Shown: positions 18,447-27,642 of the stretch, piece after piece
How the letters are laid out: each line of letters opens with the position of its first letter
Numbering within the stretch: the stretch's first letter is position 1
Assembly: GCF_000429505.1 (NCBI RefSeq)
Contig: NZ_AUBZ01000002.1
Span: 124,001 to 188,000, forward strand
Length of the DNA: 64,000 nt
Source: Aliagarivorans taiwanensis DSM 22990
GTDB lineage: Bacteria; Pseudomonadota; Gammaproteobacteria; Enterobacterales; Celerinatantimonadaceae
Direction of reading: 5' to 3'
Translations under genes and position numbers: made by a program
The notes under the pieces: model-generated
The model's database searches: none
Told to the model about the DNA's origin: nothing
Seen by the model: only the letters and a program-made list of their open reading frames with translations

Positions 18447-18470
18447 AGCCGACCTTGGGTCGGCTTTTTT
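18447..18470 (+). terminator. terminator after the DUF2058 gene
   Basis: AGCCGACC, loop TTG, GGTCGGCT, then TTTTT. Confidence 0.9.
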
Positions 18471-18515
18471 GTGCCAGAATGAAAGCAAGTTTTACGCGAA
18501 CTATCCGGAGCTCTC

Positions 18516-19397
18516 GTGTTACTGAATAAATACAGCGCATTCTACTTGTTGGTACTGGTTTCCATCGGTGTGCTTCATTACTCCCTGTTTCCTGTTCACT
18601 TGGAGTTCGATGTTGCCAGTATTCTGGCCGAAGGCTGCATTAGCCTGGTGGTGTTGTTTATCTTGTTGAATTTGTCTCAGCTCAACCTCACCCGCCGCAC
18701 CCTCAACTTGCTACGGATTGCGTTCTTATTATTGCTAATTTCCCTGAGTGTGGACGTGCTCGATGAGGTCTATCAGCAGCCTGACTTTGTCGTATCGCTG
18801 TTTGAAGACCTGTTCCAAGTCATCGGTTTTGTGGTGCTGCTGTTCGGTATTCGCTTATGGATCCGCAGCAATAACCAGCAAAAAGAGAAACTTAAACTGT
18901 TGGCCACCACCGATTCAATGACCGGTGCACTGTCGCGGCGGGCCTTTTCAGAAGCGGCCAATCTGGAGTTTCATAAGATGAAGCGTGGCGGTATGCCGTT
19001 TGCGGTGCTGCTGCTCGATCTGGATAACTTCAAATCGATAAACGATACCTATGGCCATAACGCCGGTGATGCCATCCTTAAGGGCTTTGTGGACGAAATC
19101 AGCCACTCGATACGTCAGAGCGATGTGTTTGCCCGCTGGGGGGGGGAAGAGTTCATCTTACTTGCAACCAACATCGACGATGCGGGTCTGAACACTTTTG
19201 CAGAGAAGCTGCGAGAGGTGACGGAGGGCATGGCGGTGCGCCATCAAGGGCAGTTAATTCGCGTGACCACCAGTCTCGGTGGCGATTTCTCGCGGCTTGA
19301 GGATGATGGCTGGGAAGACACCATCAATCGCGCCGATGATTTGCTGTATAAGGCCAAAGCGAAGGGGCGTAACCGGGTTGAGTTGCCACTGCAATAG
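18516..19397 (+). CDS. membrane diguanylate cyclase (GGDEF)
   Basis: Makes cyclic di-GMP from two GTP. The first 125 residues hold four hydrophobic segments with short loops (LVLVSIGVLHYSLF, ISLVVLFILLNL, IAFLLLLISLSVDV, VIGFVVLLFGIRLW), a simple membrane sensor. Residues about 130-290 are the GGDEF domain: TDSMTGALSRRAF, LDLDNFKSINDTYGHNAGD, then the active site as GGEEF, so it should be active. RQSD sits five residues before GGEEF and is a canonical I-site for product inhibition. GTG start with GGAG upstream. It ends in KAKAKGRNRVE as usual. Confidence 0.92.
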   Translation: MLLNKYSAFYLLVLVSIGVLHYSLFPVHLEFDVASILAEGCISLVVLFILLNLSQLNLTRRTLNLLRIAFLLLLISLSVDVLDEVYQQPDFVVSLFEDLFQVIGFVVLLFGIRLWIRSNNQQKEKLKLLATTDSMTGALSRRAFSEAANLEFHKMKRGGMPFAVLLLDLDNFKSINDTYGHNAGDAILKGFVDEISHSIRQSDVFARWGGEEFILLATNIDDAGLNTFAEKLREVTEGMAVRHQGQLIRVTTSLGGDFSRLEDDGWEDTINRADDLLYKAKAKGRNRVELPLQ

Positions 19398-19416
19398 CGG
19401 GTTGGCCATGCAAAAG

Positions 19417-19440
19417 AAAGCCGGCTGACGCCGGCTTTTT
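19417..19440. terminator. bidirectional terminator between the cyclase gene and pntB
   Basis: AAAGCCGGC, loop TGAC, GCCGGCTTT with T-rich tracts on both strands, between convergent genes. Confidence 0.88.
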
Positions 19441-19459
19441 ACTGGCTAGAGCTGTCGAA

Positions 19460-20833
19460 CTAGATGGCTTTGAGGATGTTATCCACCGAGGCCTTGGCAT
19501 CGCCAAACAGCATGTCGGTGTTCTCTTTGAAGAACAGCGGATTTTGCACCCCGGCATAGCCGGTGGCCATGGAGCGTTTAAACACCACCACGTTCTTGGC
19601 GTTCCACACTTCCAGCACGGGCATACCCGCAATCGGACTACCGGGCTCTTTGGCTGCTGGGTTTACCGTGTCGTTGGCGCCGATAACCAATACCACGTCG
19701 GCATCGCTGAAATCGTCATTGATCTCATCCATCTCGAACACGATGTCGTAGGGCACCTTGGCCTCGGCGAGCAGTACGTTCATATGGCCGGGCAGGCGCC
19801 CTGCCACCGGGTGAATCGCAAAGCGCACATTCACGCCTTTCTCGCGCAGCTTCTTGGTGATATCGGCCACCGGATACTGGGCTTGGGCAACTGCCATACC
19901 GTAGCCCGGTGCGATAATCACCTCGTTGGCGGCTTTGAGCATCTCGGCAACGTCTTCTGCTTGCACCTCGGTGTGCTCACCTTGCTCGCCATCGCTCACC
20001 ACTGTGCCGCCTTCGGCGCCAAATCCACCCAAAATCACGCTGATAAAGGAGCGGTTCATCGCCTTACACATAATGTAGGAGAGGATGGCACCCGAGCTAC
20101 CCACTAGCGCACCGGTGATAATCAGCAGCTCGTTGCTCAGCATAAAGCCCGAGGCCGCCGCTGCCCAACCCGAGTAGGAGTTGAGCATCGATACCACCAC
20201 TGGCATATCGGCACCACCAATGGCAGCCACCAGGTTGTAGCCAAACACAAAGGCAATCAAGGTCATCAGCACTAGCGCCCAAACTCCGCCCGTCGACATA
20301 TAGATAGCGCCGAGCAGCAGCGAGACGATAATCATCGCCAGATTGAGCTGGTGGCCACCGGGCAGGCCTTTTGCAGCCGATTTAATCACGCCGCGTAGCT
20401 TACCGAATGCCACAATCGAGCCGGTGAAGGTTACGGCACCAATAAAGATACCCAAGAACACTTCCACGTCGTGGATGGTTTTAGCGGCGCCCGACATAGG
20501 CGCGTGCTCGATGGCGCTGGAAAAGCCCACCAGTACCGCGGCCATCCCGACAAAGCTGTGCAGCATGGCGACCAGCTCAGGCATCTCGGTCATCTCTACG
20601 CGCAGCGCGACTCGCACCCCGATGGCGGCACCGACGGCCATCGCTAGGGTGATGATCCAGCTACCGCCGCTGACTTGGGAGCTGGCGAGGGTGGCGATGA
20701 TCGCCAGTGCCATACCCACGATGCCGAAGATGTTGCCGCGTTGTGCGGTGTCTTGGCGGCTTAGGCCCGCCAGACTGAGGATAAATAGCAGAGCAGCGAT
20801 CAAGTAGGCTGCAGTTACAATTCCCTGTGACAT
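19460..20833 (-). CDS. pntB: NAD(P) transhydrogenase subunit beta PntB
   Basis: Membrane subunit of the proton-translocating transhydrogenase that reduces NADP+ with NADH at the expense of the proton gradient. About nine membrane segments fill residues 1-265, then the NADP(H)-binding domain III with [49 protein letters not shown] and [13 protein letters not shown]. Length 457 is close to E. coli (462). It follows pntA with 11 bases between them and certainly forms one operon. Confidence 0.95.
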   Translation of the reverse strand: MSQGIVTAAYLIAALLFILSLAGLSRQDTAQRGNIFGIVGMALAIIATLASSQVSGGSWIITLAMAVGAAIGVRVALRVEMTEMPELVAMLHSFVGMAAVLVGFSSAIEHAPMSGAAKTIHDVEVFLGIFIGAVTFTGSIVAFGKLRGVIKSAAKGLPGGHQLNLAMIIVSLLLGAIYMSTGGVWALVLMTLIAFVFGYNLVAAIGGADMPVVVSMLNSYSGWAAAASGFMLSNELLIITGALVGSSGAILSYIMCKAMNRSFISVILGGFGAEGGTVVSDGEQGEHTEVQAEDVAEMLKAANEVIIAPGYGMAVAQAQYPVADITKKLREKGVNVRFAIHPVAGRLPGHMNVLLAEAKVPYDIVFEMDEINDDFSDADVVLVIGANDTVNPAAKEPGSPIAGMPVLEVWNAKNVVVFKRSMATGYAGVQNPLFFKENTDMLFGDAKASVDNILKAI

Positions 20834-20844
20834 GTTCGCTCTCC

Positions 20845-22386
20845 TTACTGCTCGTCTTTACGGAACATTTTCAGCATCCGTTGGGTAACCGTGAAACCAC
20901 CGACAATGTTAATGGTGGCAATCAAAATCGCGATTCCCGAGAGGAACAGCACGATACCAGAGGCTTGGGTGGTCATTTGCACCAATGCACCGAGCACGAT
21001 GATGCCACTGATGGCGTTGGTCACGCTCATCAGCGGCGTATGCAGCGCATGGGTCACGTTCCATACCACGTAGTAACCGACCACACAGGCCAGCACGAAG
21101 ATGCTGAACAACTGCAAAAACTCGGTGGGGGCGTTGTGGGCGATCCAACCAAACAGCAGAGCACCACCGGCAGCCAAGGCGGGTTTGAGCCATGGCTTGG
21201 CCGGTTTCGGCTCTTCCACGGGGGCGGGCTCTGGAGCGGGGGCCGCTTGTGGCTGGGCACTGACTTGAATCGGCGGTGGCGGGAAGGTGATTTCACCATC
21301 TTTAACCGCCGTTACGCCGCGGATAACTTCGTCGTCAAAGTCGATATCGACTTGGCCATCTTTATTAGGGGTCAACAATTTGAACAAGTTGACCAGGTTG
21401 GTGCCATAAAGTTGACTGGCTTGCGCGGGCAGGCGGTTAGACAGATCGGTAAGGCCGATTAACGTCACGTCATGCTTTACCACGATCTCGCCGGGATCGG
21501 TGAGTTCGCAGTTACCGCCAGTGGCCGCTGCTAAATCGACAATCACGCTGCCCGGTTTCATCAGCTCCACCATATCCGCCAGAATCAGCTTCGGCGCTGG
21601 CTTCCCGGGGATAAGCGCGGTGGTGATGATGATATCGACATCTTTGGCTTGTTCGCGGAATAAGGCCATCTCGGCGTCGATAAAGGCCTGGCTCATCTCC
21701 TTGGCGTAGCCGTCACCCGGCCCGGTATCTTCCTCTTCGTAGTCCAGCTCTAAGAACTCAGCGCCCATGGAGTTGATCTGCTCTTTTACCTCGGGGCGGG
21801 TATCGAAGGCGCGGACAATCGCGCCCAAACTACCTGCTGCGCCGATGGCGGCCAAGCCGGCAACACCGGCACCGATAATCAAAACCTTCGCCGGGGGAAC
21901 CTTACCGGCTGCGGTGATCTGTCCGGTAAAGAAGCGACCAAAGTGGTTAGCGGCTTCGATAACCGCGCGGTAGCCATCCACGTTCGATAGGGAGGAGCGG
22001 GCATCCAGCGACTGAGCGCGCGAGATCCGCGGCACCATGTCCATGGCGAGCAGGTTGATGCCTTTATCCTTACACTGCTCGAGCAGCTCGGGGTTTTGCG
22101 CGGGCCAGGCAAAGCTGGCGATGGTGGTGCCGCTGCTGGTTAGCTCCAGCTCTTCGCTGCTTGGTGCGTTGATCTTAAAAATAACGTCTGAGGCAAAGGT
22201 TTGTGCCTGGCTACCAAGGCTTGCACCGGCCTCTTGATATGCCTCGTCCAGAAAATTGGCGGCGCTGCCTGCGCCTGTTTCTACCATTACGTCAAAGCCA
22301 AGCTTTTGTAACTGCGCCACGGTTGCGGGGGTTGCAGCTACCCTGGCTTCATTGGCGACGCTCTCCTTGGGTATTCCAATTTGCAT
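20845..22386 (-). CDS. pntA: NAD(P) transhydrogenase subunit alpha PntA
   Basis: NAD(H)-binding partner of PntB. Residues about 1-380 form the alanine-dehydrogenase-like domain I ([20 protein letters not shown] at the start, Rossmann loop [39 protein letters not shown]). A proline/alanine-rich linker (residues about 385-415, [20 protein letters not shown]) leads to four membrane segments. At 513 residues it is the single-chain enteric form rather than the split PntAA/PntAB. Upstream bases 22387-22758 separate it from a divergent exported-protein gene. Confidence 0.95.
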   Translation of the reverse strand: MQIGIPKESVANEARVAATPATVAQLQKLGFDVMVETGAGSAANFLDEAYQEAGASLGSQAQTFASDVIFKINAPSSEELELTSSGTTIASFAWPAQNPELLEQCKDKGINLLAMDMVPRISRAQSLDARSSLSNVDGYRAVIEAANHFGRFFTGQITAAGKVPPAKVLIIGAGVAGLAAIGAAGSLGAIVRAFDTRPEVKEQINSMGAEFLELDYEEEDTGPGDGYAKEMSQAFIDAEMALFREQAKDVDIIITTALIPGKPAPKLILADMVELMKPGSVIVDLAAATGGNCELTDPGEIVVKHDVTLIGLTDLSNRLPAQASQLYGTNLVNLFKLLTPNKDGQVDIDFDDEVIRGVTAVKDGEITFPPPPIQVSAQPQAAPAPEPAPVEEPKPAKPWLKPALAAGGALLFGWIAHNAPTEFLQLFSIFVLACVVGYYVVWNVTHALHTPLMSVTNAISGIIVLGALVQMTTQASGIVLFLSGIAILIATINIVGGFTVTQRMLKMFRKDEQ

Positions 22387-22758
22387 AGTCTGTTCCTGCT
22401 AGTTGTAGGTATTTGTCTTAACGGCGTTCCATTGTGCGATTACTACTCAAGTTGTTGGTTTTTTAATCCTGTGTTGGCTATGTAAGAGAACTCAGAGCTA
22501 AAGGTCAATAGCAAAAGTGACATTTACCTGCTTTATCGCAATGGTAAAACCTCTTATGTTAACAATGGGTTACATTCTCGCTTGGGCGTTTAGCCCGCGC
22601 CAACTGGGCGCAGGCTCGCAGAAATGGCGCTGTTTGAAGAATTGGCCCCAGGATTGCTTATACTGATGTTAAGGAAGTGTTAATTGCAAACTGCAATCAA
22701 CACGGATTAAGGAAGACATAGAACGACCCTGTCTAAGTACAATTTTTTGGAGGTGTCT
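22387..22758. other. divergent intergenic region pntA / exported protein
   Basis: No gene is seen here. It must hold both promoters. ATTGCA-AAC-TGCAAT (22683-22697) is a perfect short palindrome about 60 bases before the 22759 gene and could be an operator. A TATACT box (about 22660) lies upstream of it without a convincing -35. Confidence 0.4.
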
Positions 22759-23175
22759 ATGATCCTTAGAACATTAGTTTTGATATTGAGTTTTGTGTGT
22801 TGTTCGGCCGGTGCCAGCCTGTTGTTTGATGTAAAGGTGTCGCCTAAAGCCTTGGCCCGCGGCGTTAGTCAGAGCCCAGGCCCTGCGGTGTTGGCTTTTC
22901 GTTCCAGCATCTCAAGCGAGGGCCAGAGAAATGTAGTGCAACGCTCGGGCATTGCCATCGAATATCAACAGAGCTCGTCGTGGAAGCGCAACTTTAGAGG
23001 CAGCCTTAGCTGGCAGGTCAATCCAAACCTCAGCTTTAAAGCGCGTAGTTCCGGTATCAAGTCGCGGCTATATATGCCGATGAAACAACTATGCAGTTAC
23101 TGTTTTACCCAAGTGGAAACCTCGTTAAGACGTAATGGCGATGTGAAGCTGCAGCTTCGCACCTACTTTGAGTAG
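22759..23175 (+). CDS. small exported protein, unrecognised
   Basis: A 138-residue protein I cannot place. Residues 1-19 (MILRTLVLILSFVCCSAGA) are a clear export signal, with cleavage likely after SAGA. The mature part is basic and beta-prone, rich in serine and arginine (VSPKALARGVSQSPGPAVLAFRSS, WKRNFRGSLSWQVNPNLSFKARSSGIKSRLY), with one CSYC pair near residue 110. ATG is set by TTTTTTGGAGG seven bases upstream. Gene neighbours give no hint. Strong ribosome site and signal peptide make it a real gene. Confidence 0.55.
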   Translation: MILRTLVLILSFVCCSAGASLLFDVKVSPKALARGVSQSPGPAVLAFRSSISSEGQRNVVQRSGIAIEYQQSSSWKRNFRGSLSWQVNPNLSFKARSSGIKSRLYMPMKQLCSYCFTQVETSLRRNGDVKLQLRTYFE

Positions 23176-23306
23176 ATTGCATCGAGCCTTACGGAAGGTA
23201 AAATGCGCGCGGTGAGTCTTCATTGCTTAGGGTTTCAGTATATACTGTTGCCGTTGGCTTTCGGGCTGTTTGTTTCGATAACTAGATAAGTGAATTAAGG
23301 TGTTTC

Positions 23307-23477
23307 ATGCTGGGCTATGTGCTGTTGGCCCTGCTCTTGGTTGTCGCACTTCCTATCGCAAGTTTCTTTACAGGTTATATGGATGCCTACCTTCGCTTTG
23401 GGCCAAGTATCTCGGGCGCTGCGATTCTAATGTGGGTGGTGCGAGACATAAAGCAGATGGTACGACGCCGCCGATAA
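23307..23477 (+). CDS. 56-residue membrane protein, unrecognised
   Basis: A short gene that begins MLGYVLLALLLVVALP and ends in four arginines. It has one strong membrane segment (residues about 3-21), a polar turn containing TGYMDAYLRFGPS, a weaker hydrophobic stretch ISGAAILMWVV and a basic tail KQMVRRRR, so it is a hairpin or single-span inner-membrane peptide with cytoplasmic C-terminus. TAAGG lies six bases before the ATG and a terminator follows the stop by 12 bases, both supporting a true gene. The overlapping frame at 23300 does not look like protein. Function unknown. Confidence 0.6.
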   Translation: MLGYVLLALLLVVALPIASFFTGYMDAYLRFGPSISGAAILMWVVRDIKQMVRRRR

Positions 23478-23489
23478 GGTTGGCGGTTT

Positions 23490-23534
23490 AAAAGAGGCGG
23501 TGAATAAATATTCATTACCTCTTTTGTTTTTTCT
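23490..23534 (+). terminator. terminator after the 56-residue membrane protein
   Basis: AAAAGAGG at 23490 pairs with CCTCTTTT at 23518, with an inner GAAT/ATTC stem; a T-rich tract follows. Confidence 0.75.
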
Positions 23535-23901
23535 CCAAAACTATTTCTAAGCGCTTGTTTTTTCGGGGCTTGTTGAGCTGTAACGCAGGTGAATTAAGAC
23601 TGATCTTTTACGAAAAATCGCTGATTTTCAGTTGACCTCTGTAGGATGTAAGTCATTGATAAATAAAGGTTATATTGTTTTGTTTGTGACCTAAAAGACA
23701 GAAGATATACTTTTCACTTCACATTTCACCGAAAAAAACGTAACTTATCTGACTCGAAACTGAGCAAGATCAAACTGATTAGATAAATCTAAGCGAAGTC
23801 ACGGACTCAGGCTTGCGGAATTTTTATTCAAGTTCTAGCCTGAAATTGGCAGCGGATAACAAGCAGAGATTGCTTCCTGCTGCACAGATAAGGAGATTAT
23901 T
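23535..23901. other. AT-rich intergenic region before a small acidic protein
   Basis: No gene longer than a few codons is convincing here. The tract is clearly AT-richer than its surroundings. It contains TTGACC (about 23632) followed by AT-rich stretches that could form a promoter, and a long leader for the gene at 23902. Confidence 0.35.
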
Positions 23902-24030
23902 ATGAGTCAAGAAGAACAGCCGACAATGCGTTGTTACGCAACTGGTAAGGGCTTTTTTGTTCGCCTACCCATCACCAATGACGAGTTAGACGTAGAAGAG
24001 AAAGACAACGAAGCTGAAGCTTGCGAGTAG
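23902..24030 (+). CDS. 42-residue acidic protein, unrecognised
   Basis: A small gene beginning MSQEEQPTMRCYATGKGFFVRLP and ending in the acidic stretch DELDVEEKDNEAEACE. It has a strong AAGGAG seven bases before the ATG and an intrinsic terminator 44 bases after the stop, so it is a complete small transcription unit. No membrane segment or signal. Two cysteines, one at residue 11 and one two from the end. Function unknown; it may be a regulatory peptide. Confidence 0.6.
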   Translation: MSQEEQPTMRCYATGKGFFVRLPITNDELDVEEKDNEAEACE

Positions 24031-24073
24031 CCCCCTCAGTTACTACTTGAAGCTCACTGTTTTTGCTCAGAGT

Positions 24074-24099
24074 ACCGCCTGCAATCGCAGGCGGTTTTG
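24074..24099 (+). terminator. terminator after the 42-residue acidic protein
   Basis: ACCGCCTGC, loop AATC, GCAGGCGGT, then TTTGTTT. Confidence 0.88.
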
Positions 24100-24100
24100 T

Positions 24101-24994
24101 TTATATGGGCTTAAACATTCCGTCACAATGTTGGCGCAGCGCCAACAAAAAGTTCTTCACCAAGGGGTTTTCCAGATGATGGTTGGGGTAATAGGCCATC
24201 AGTGCCCGTGTTTCAGAGCGCAACTGGGGCATAATCGCTTGTAAGCGCGCCTGCTGCAGATCGCGTTGGATAGCCTCTTCGGAGATGAGGATGATACCCA
24301 TGCCCTGGATGGCGGCTTCAATAATCCCTGCGGGTGATTCGCACACCACCTGAGGCTGCTGATTAAGCAAGGTACCATCACTGAGCATGACACCGCCGTT
24401 GTCGAGCTGCCCTTTGGCCAGCAATATCGGAAGCTGTTGCAGTTGATTCACGTCCTCTATCGGCCCGTGGCGCTGAATAAACTCGGGACTGGCATAGAGC
24501 CTCACTGAGTAGTCAAACAATCGGGCGGCCTTAAAGCTGGCGCTTTGCCAATCTTCCAACTCCTTAATCACGGTCAGATCGACCGATAAGTCGGGCGCAT
24601 CGTTAGGCTCCACATCCAGCAGTTTGACCTGAACCTGCGGGTGTTGCTCGAGAAAGCCCCGCAGTGCCGGAACCAATATCAGCTTAGTGGTAACCGAAGT
24701 AGCACCGATAGTCAGCAAGCCTTTCAACCCTTGGCTTTGATCATTCAGGCTGTCTTTGAGTTGGCGAAACTGCTGCAGCCACTGTTTACTGTGTTTGTAG
24801 AAATGCTCGCCGCGTTCGGTTACGCGGATCCGACGGGTACTTCGGATCAGCAGTTGGCAACCTAGCTGCTGCTCCAGCCAGTTGATGCGTTTGCTGCAGG
24901 CGGAAGTGGTCAGGCCGAGCCGCTCCGCGGTTTTCACAAAGCTCTGCTGCTCAACCAGCTCGATATAAGTATCGACCGCGTTGTACCAATCCAT
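24101..24994 (-). CDS. LysR-family regulator
   Basis: A 297-residue LysR-type regulator. Residues about 1-60 are the winged helix (YIELVEQQSFVKTAERLGLTTSACSKRINWLEQQLGCQLLIRSTRRIRVTERG); residues about 90-295 are the periplasmic-binding-protein-like effector domain (LKGLLTIGATSVTTKLILVPALRGFLEQHP). It is divergent from a Bcr/CflA-type efflux gene with 72 bases between the starts, so it very likely controls that transporter. Effector unknown. Confidence 0.87.
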   Translation of the reverse strand: MDWYNAVDTYIELVEQQSFVKTAERLGLTTSACSKRINWLEQQLGCQLLIRSTRRIRVTERGEHFYKHSKQWLQQFRQLKDSLNDQSQGLKGLLTIGATSVTTKLILVPALRGFLEQHPQVQVKLLDVEPNDAPDLSVDLTVIKELEDWQSASFKAARLFDYSVRLYASPEFIQRHGPIEDVNQLQQLPILLAKGQLDNGGVMLSDGTLLNQQPQVVCESPAGIIEAAIQGMGIILISEEAIQRDLQQARLQAIMPQLRSETRALMAYYPNHHLENPLVKNFLLALRQHCDGMFKPI

Positions 24995-25066
24995 GTTTCC
25001 CCTTAAGAAATAATAATTTTCTTTAGTGCCTGATTATCAGAATACCGCAAAGCGATAGAATGGGGT

Positions 25067-26260
25067 ATGAATAAGAATCTGTTGCCTCTCGTCTTTTCCA
25101 TCGCGTTTATTGCGGGCTCACAGCTGACCAATAGTTTATTGGGGCCGGCGCTACCGGTGATGGCTGAATTTTATGCGGTTGCTGAACACCAAGTGCAGCA
25201 GCTGGTGGTCAATTTCATGCTTGGCTTGGGCTTCTCCCAGCTAATTTATGGGCCGCTGGCGGATGCCTATGGTCGCCGTCGCGCATTCTGGTTGGGGCAG
25301 TCTATCTTCCTACTGGGTAACCTTATCGGCTTACTCGGTATCGGTTCGCTGCAACTGTTGAGCTTAGGGGTATTTGTTCAAGGACTGGGTGCGGGCAGTA
25401 ATCAGATCTTAGCGCGCTGTCTGTTGAGCGATAGCTATCGAGGAAGCCGATTAAGCAACAGCTTTGCCTTATTGGGCATGGCCGCCTCAGTAGTGCCGGT
25501 GATTGCGCCGCTTGCCGGTGGCTTTATCACCGCGCATTTCGGCTGGCAGGCATTGTTTGCCGTGGTGGGATTGAGCTGCTTTAGCTTGCTGGTGGTTGCC
25601 GGCTTGTGGCTTCCAGAAACCCACAGCACAGCCGATGGTCAGCTTAAGTTAAGGCCGGTACTTGTCCAGTATCAGAAGCTACTGAGTGAGGCTCCTTTTA
25701 TCCGCTATTCCAGCTTCGCTTGGATATCCAGCGTGGGATTGATGTACATGATTACCTCAGTGCCTTTCGTGCTTCAGCATGATTTTGGCTTGGGGGTGGA
25801 GCTGTCGGGCGCGCTGATGATGATTCCGGCGGTGGGTCTGGCATTGGGCGGGGCTGCGAACCGGCGCTTGCTGGGGCCATTGGGCGAGCTTAAAACCTTA
25901 TTGCTGGCAGCAAGCGTGCCGGTGAGTGCAGCGCTGATCCTGCTTTTTGCCGGGGATTTACTGGCGTGGGTACTGATTGCAATGATTGCGATTAGCTTGA
26001 GTGTGGGCATGATCTACCCCATCTCCCAGACCGGCTTGTTTAGTCATTATCATCGCCAGGCCGGCACCGCGTCGGCTTTAATGGGCTGTCTACAGATGTC
26101 GATCACCGCGTCGGTGATTGGTGGCGTGCACCGAATGATAGAGCCGTCTGTTCACGGTATGACCTTGGTATTTGGCTTGATGGGTCTGGCGGTATTCGCT
26201 GTTATATCCATGGCCGCCAAGCTGCAAGCGGGGCCAGTTCTCAGTGGCGGCACCGACTGA
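25067..26260 (+). CDS. MFS drug-efflux protein, Bcr/CflA type
   Basis: A 397-residue major-facilitator exporter with 12 membrane segments. Motif A reads GPLADAYGRRRAFWLGQ (residues about 63-80) and the antiporter motif C region GMAASVVPVIAPLAGGFITAHFGWQALF is of the Bcr/CflA/EmrD kind. Such proteins pump drugs such as bicyclomycin or chloramphenicol out by proton antiport. The divergent LysR gene is its probable regulator. Substrate cannot be told from sequence. Confidence 0.85.
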   Translation: MNKNLLPLVFSIAFIAGSQLTNSLLGPALPVMAEFYAVAEHQVQQLVVNFMLGLGFSQLIYGPLADAYGRRRAFWLGQSIFLLGNLIGLLGIGSLQLLSLGVFVQGLGAGSNQILARCLLSDSYRGSRLSNSFALLGMAASVVPVIAPLAGGFITAHFGWQALFAVVGLSCFSLLVVAGLWLPETHSTADGQLKLRPVLVQYQKLLSEAPFIRYSSFAWISSVGLMYMITSVPFVLQHDFGLGVELSGALMMIPAVGLALGGAANRRLLGPLGELKTLLLAASVPVSAALILLFAGDLLAWVLIAMIAISLSVGMIYPISQTGLFSHYHRQAGTASALMGCLQMSITASVIGGVHRMIEPSVHGMTLVFGLMGLAVFAVISMAAKLQAGPVLSGGTD

Positions 26261-26327
26261 TAGCTGATGGCTATCGAAGCTAATGAAAATAACAATTTGG
26301 GGAAGTGGGGCTTAGCAAGTAAAGTAC

Positions 26328-26590
26328 TATACCCGAGCAACCTCAAGATGCTTGTTCAGCGAGGTTTTACAGGCCCTCAGGTAAGGCACTGTTCCGCCGA
26401 TCTAGTGGTCTAAATCAAGGAACAGTAACGCAGCATGAGGGCCTGTAAAACTCGCCCTTTGGGAGGCGCTCAATGTCCATAGCTCTTCGTTGAAAGCACT
26501 TGAAATGGGTCACCATTCCTTCGAACTTTCGCCTCGCCCTATGGACATTGAGTTCCTCTGAATCCTGCATCTTGAGGCTGTTCGGGTATA
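26328..26590. repeat. 263-bp multi-palindromic dispersed element
   Basis: Bounded by 24-bp inverted ends, TATACCCGAGCAACCTCAAG and onward at the left, the complement of TATACCCGAACAGCCTCAAG at the right, with two mismatches over 24. Inside are two more large hairpins: 26359-26379 pairs with 26436-26455 (around TTTTACAGGCCCTCA), and 26470-26482 pairs with 26539-26552 (around CTCAATGTCCATAG). It has no coding capacity. A 49-bp short form is at 17204-17252. It resembles REP/MITE-type elements that spread by an outside transposase. It ends 25 bases before grxA. Confidence 0.82.
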
Positions 26591-26615
26591 TCAACGTTAT
26601 CCAAGGAGTTACATC

Positions 26616-26873
26616 ATGTTTGCAGTTATTTTTGGTCGTCCAGGTTGTCCTTATTGTGTACGCGCTAAGCAGATCGCCGAGCAGCTTTCTGAAGCCAACG
26701 AAGACTACAAGTTCCGCTATGTGGATATCCACGCCGAAGGTATCAGCAAAGCTGATCTAGAAAAGACCGTAGGCAAGCCGGTAGAAACCGTTCCTCAGAT
26801 CTTTGTTGATGAGAAGCACGTGGGCGGCTGCACCGAGTTTGAAGCGCTGATGCGTGAGAAGTTTGACTTCTAA
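26616..26873 (+). CDS. grxA: glutaredoxin 1 GrxA
   Basis: Small cytoplasmic dithiol glutaredoxin, 85 residues, reduced by glutathione and able to serve ribonucleotide reductase. The redox site CPYC is at residues about 11-14 (FGRPGCPYCVRAKQ), the cis-proline region is ETVPQIFVDEKHVGGCTEFEAL, and the pattern VDIHAEGISKADLEKTVGKPV is that of GrxA rather than GrxC. AAGGAG seven bases before the ATG. The promoter region has been replaced or extended by the palindromic element that ends 25 bases upstream. Own terminator. Confidence 0.93.
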   Translation: MFAVIFGRPGCPYCVRAKQIAEQLSEANEDYKFRYVDIHAEGISKADLEKTVGKPVETVPQIFVDEKHVGGCTEFEALMREKFDF

Positions 26874-26905
26874 GACTCCTTAGTAAAAACCATCCTCCAT
26901 ATATA

Positions 26906-26930
26906 AGCTCGGTATCAACCGGGCTTTTTT
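26906..26930 (+). terminator. terminator after grxA
   Basis: AGCTCGGT, loop ATCA, ACCGGGCT (one T-G pair) and TTTTT. Confidence 0.85.
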
Positions 26931-27121
26931 GTGCGCGCTGAGCGCGAAATACTAGGCTTCAGGGTCAAACAGTGAACTTGGGCACAGATAAAGCAGTAAA
27001 GCTAGGTCTACAGTTTAGCGAGTAGTCTCAAAGCAGCTTTTCCTTGATACCCAGTAATCTTGGCTAAGCTGATCGTCTCAATCGCTATTAATAATTGTGC
27101 CGAGCTAGCTAAGGGGGCCTT

Positions 27122-27316
27122 ATGGACGCGAGTTATGTGCTGAACCTTGAAGCAAGCATCTTGCTTGGGATCGTCAACGAGAAGCTGCGTTTGGAGTGTC
27201 ATAGTCTGGAAGACTTGGCCTTAACCTTTGGGGTGGAACAGAGCCTGTTATCACGCCGGCTGGAAACCATTGGCTATCACTATGATGTGATTTCCAATCA
27301 GTTTAAGGCGATTTAA
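27122..27316 (+). CDS. DUF4250 protein
   Basis: A 64-residue protein of the DUF4250 family: ASILLGIVNEKLRLECHSLEDLALTFGVEQSLLSRRLETIGYHYDVISNQF fits the family pattern (LxxIVNxKLRxExxSLxxLxxxxxIxxxxLxxRLxxIGYxYxxxxNQF). The fold suggests a small helical, helix-turn-helix-like domain. Function is not known. ATG is preceded by AAGGGGG. It lies alone between grxA and the porin. Confidence 0.72.
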   Translation: MDASYVLNLEASILLGIVNEKLRLECHSLEDLALTFGVEQSLLSRRLETIGYHYDVISNQFKAI

Positions 27317-27476
27317 GATCTTAAACTGCTACCTATTTAGGACTAAGGTAGGCTTAGTTAGCTAATGCCTGCCTTATTGTTCCCTGTATCATTTTACTGA
27401 CAGTTGGACTGTTCGGCGTGCTGCGCAGTGTCACCTATCTTTCTCTATCCCCTTCATATTGTTACTGAAATATCTT

Positions 27477-27510
27477 CTGTCATCATTTTGTCATAGTCTC
27501 GAGCTATGTT
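27477..27510 (+). promoter_or_regulatory. candidate Pho box and -10 upstream of the porin
   Basis: CTGTCAT at 27477-27483 and TTGTCAT at 27488-27494 are direct repeats spaced 11 bases, as in the PhoB consensus CTGTCATAWAWCTGTCAY. TATGTT follows ten bases later (27505-27510), the usual distance to a PhoB-dependent -10. The predicted leader would be about 200 bases. The remainder of 27317-27724 has no gene. Confidence 0.45.
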
Positions 27511-27642
27511 TTGGCACATCTTTGCAACATCCCTTCCTATTTAGCTTCAAGTCAAAAGCGTAAAGATTTCTTTATAGTGCTTAATTATTAGTTGTTTAGC
27601 GTTTGACGTAAAAGTTCCCCTGTCACCTAGATTTCATGTTGA

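Noticed and set aside
20827-21462. 211-codon frame opposite pntA
   Set aside because: Antisense to a firmly identified gene and without family features.
23300-23491. 63-codon frame overlapping the small membrane-protein gene
   Set aside because: Its peptide has no coherent composition, and the other frame at 23307 has both a ribosome site and a proper membrane segment.
26500-26760. 86-codon frame running from the palindromic element into grxA
   Set aside because: It is in another frame from grxA and starts inside a hairpin of the repeat.
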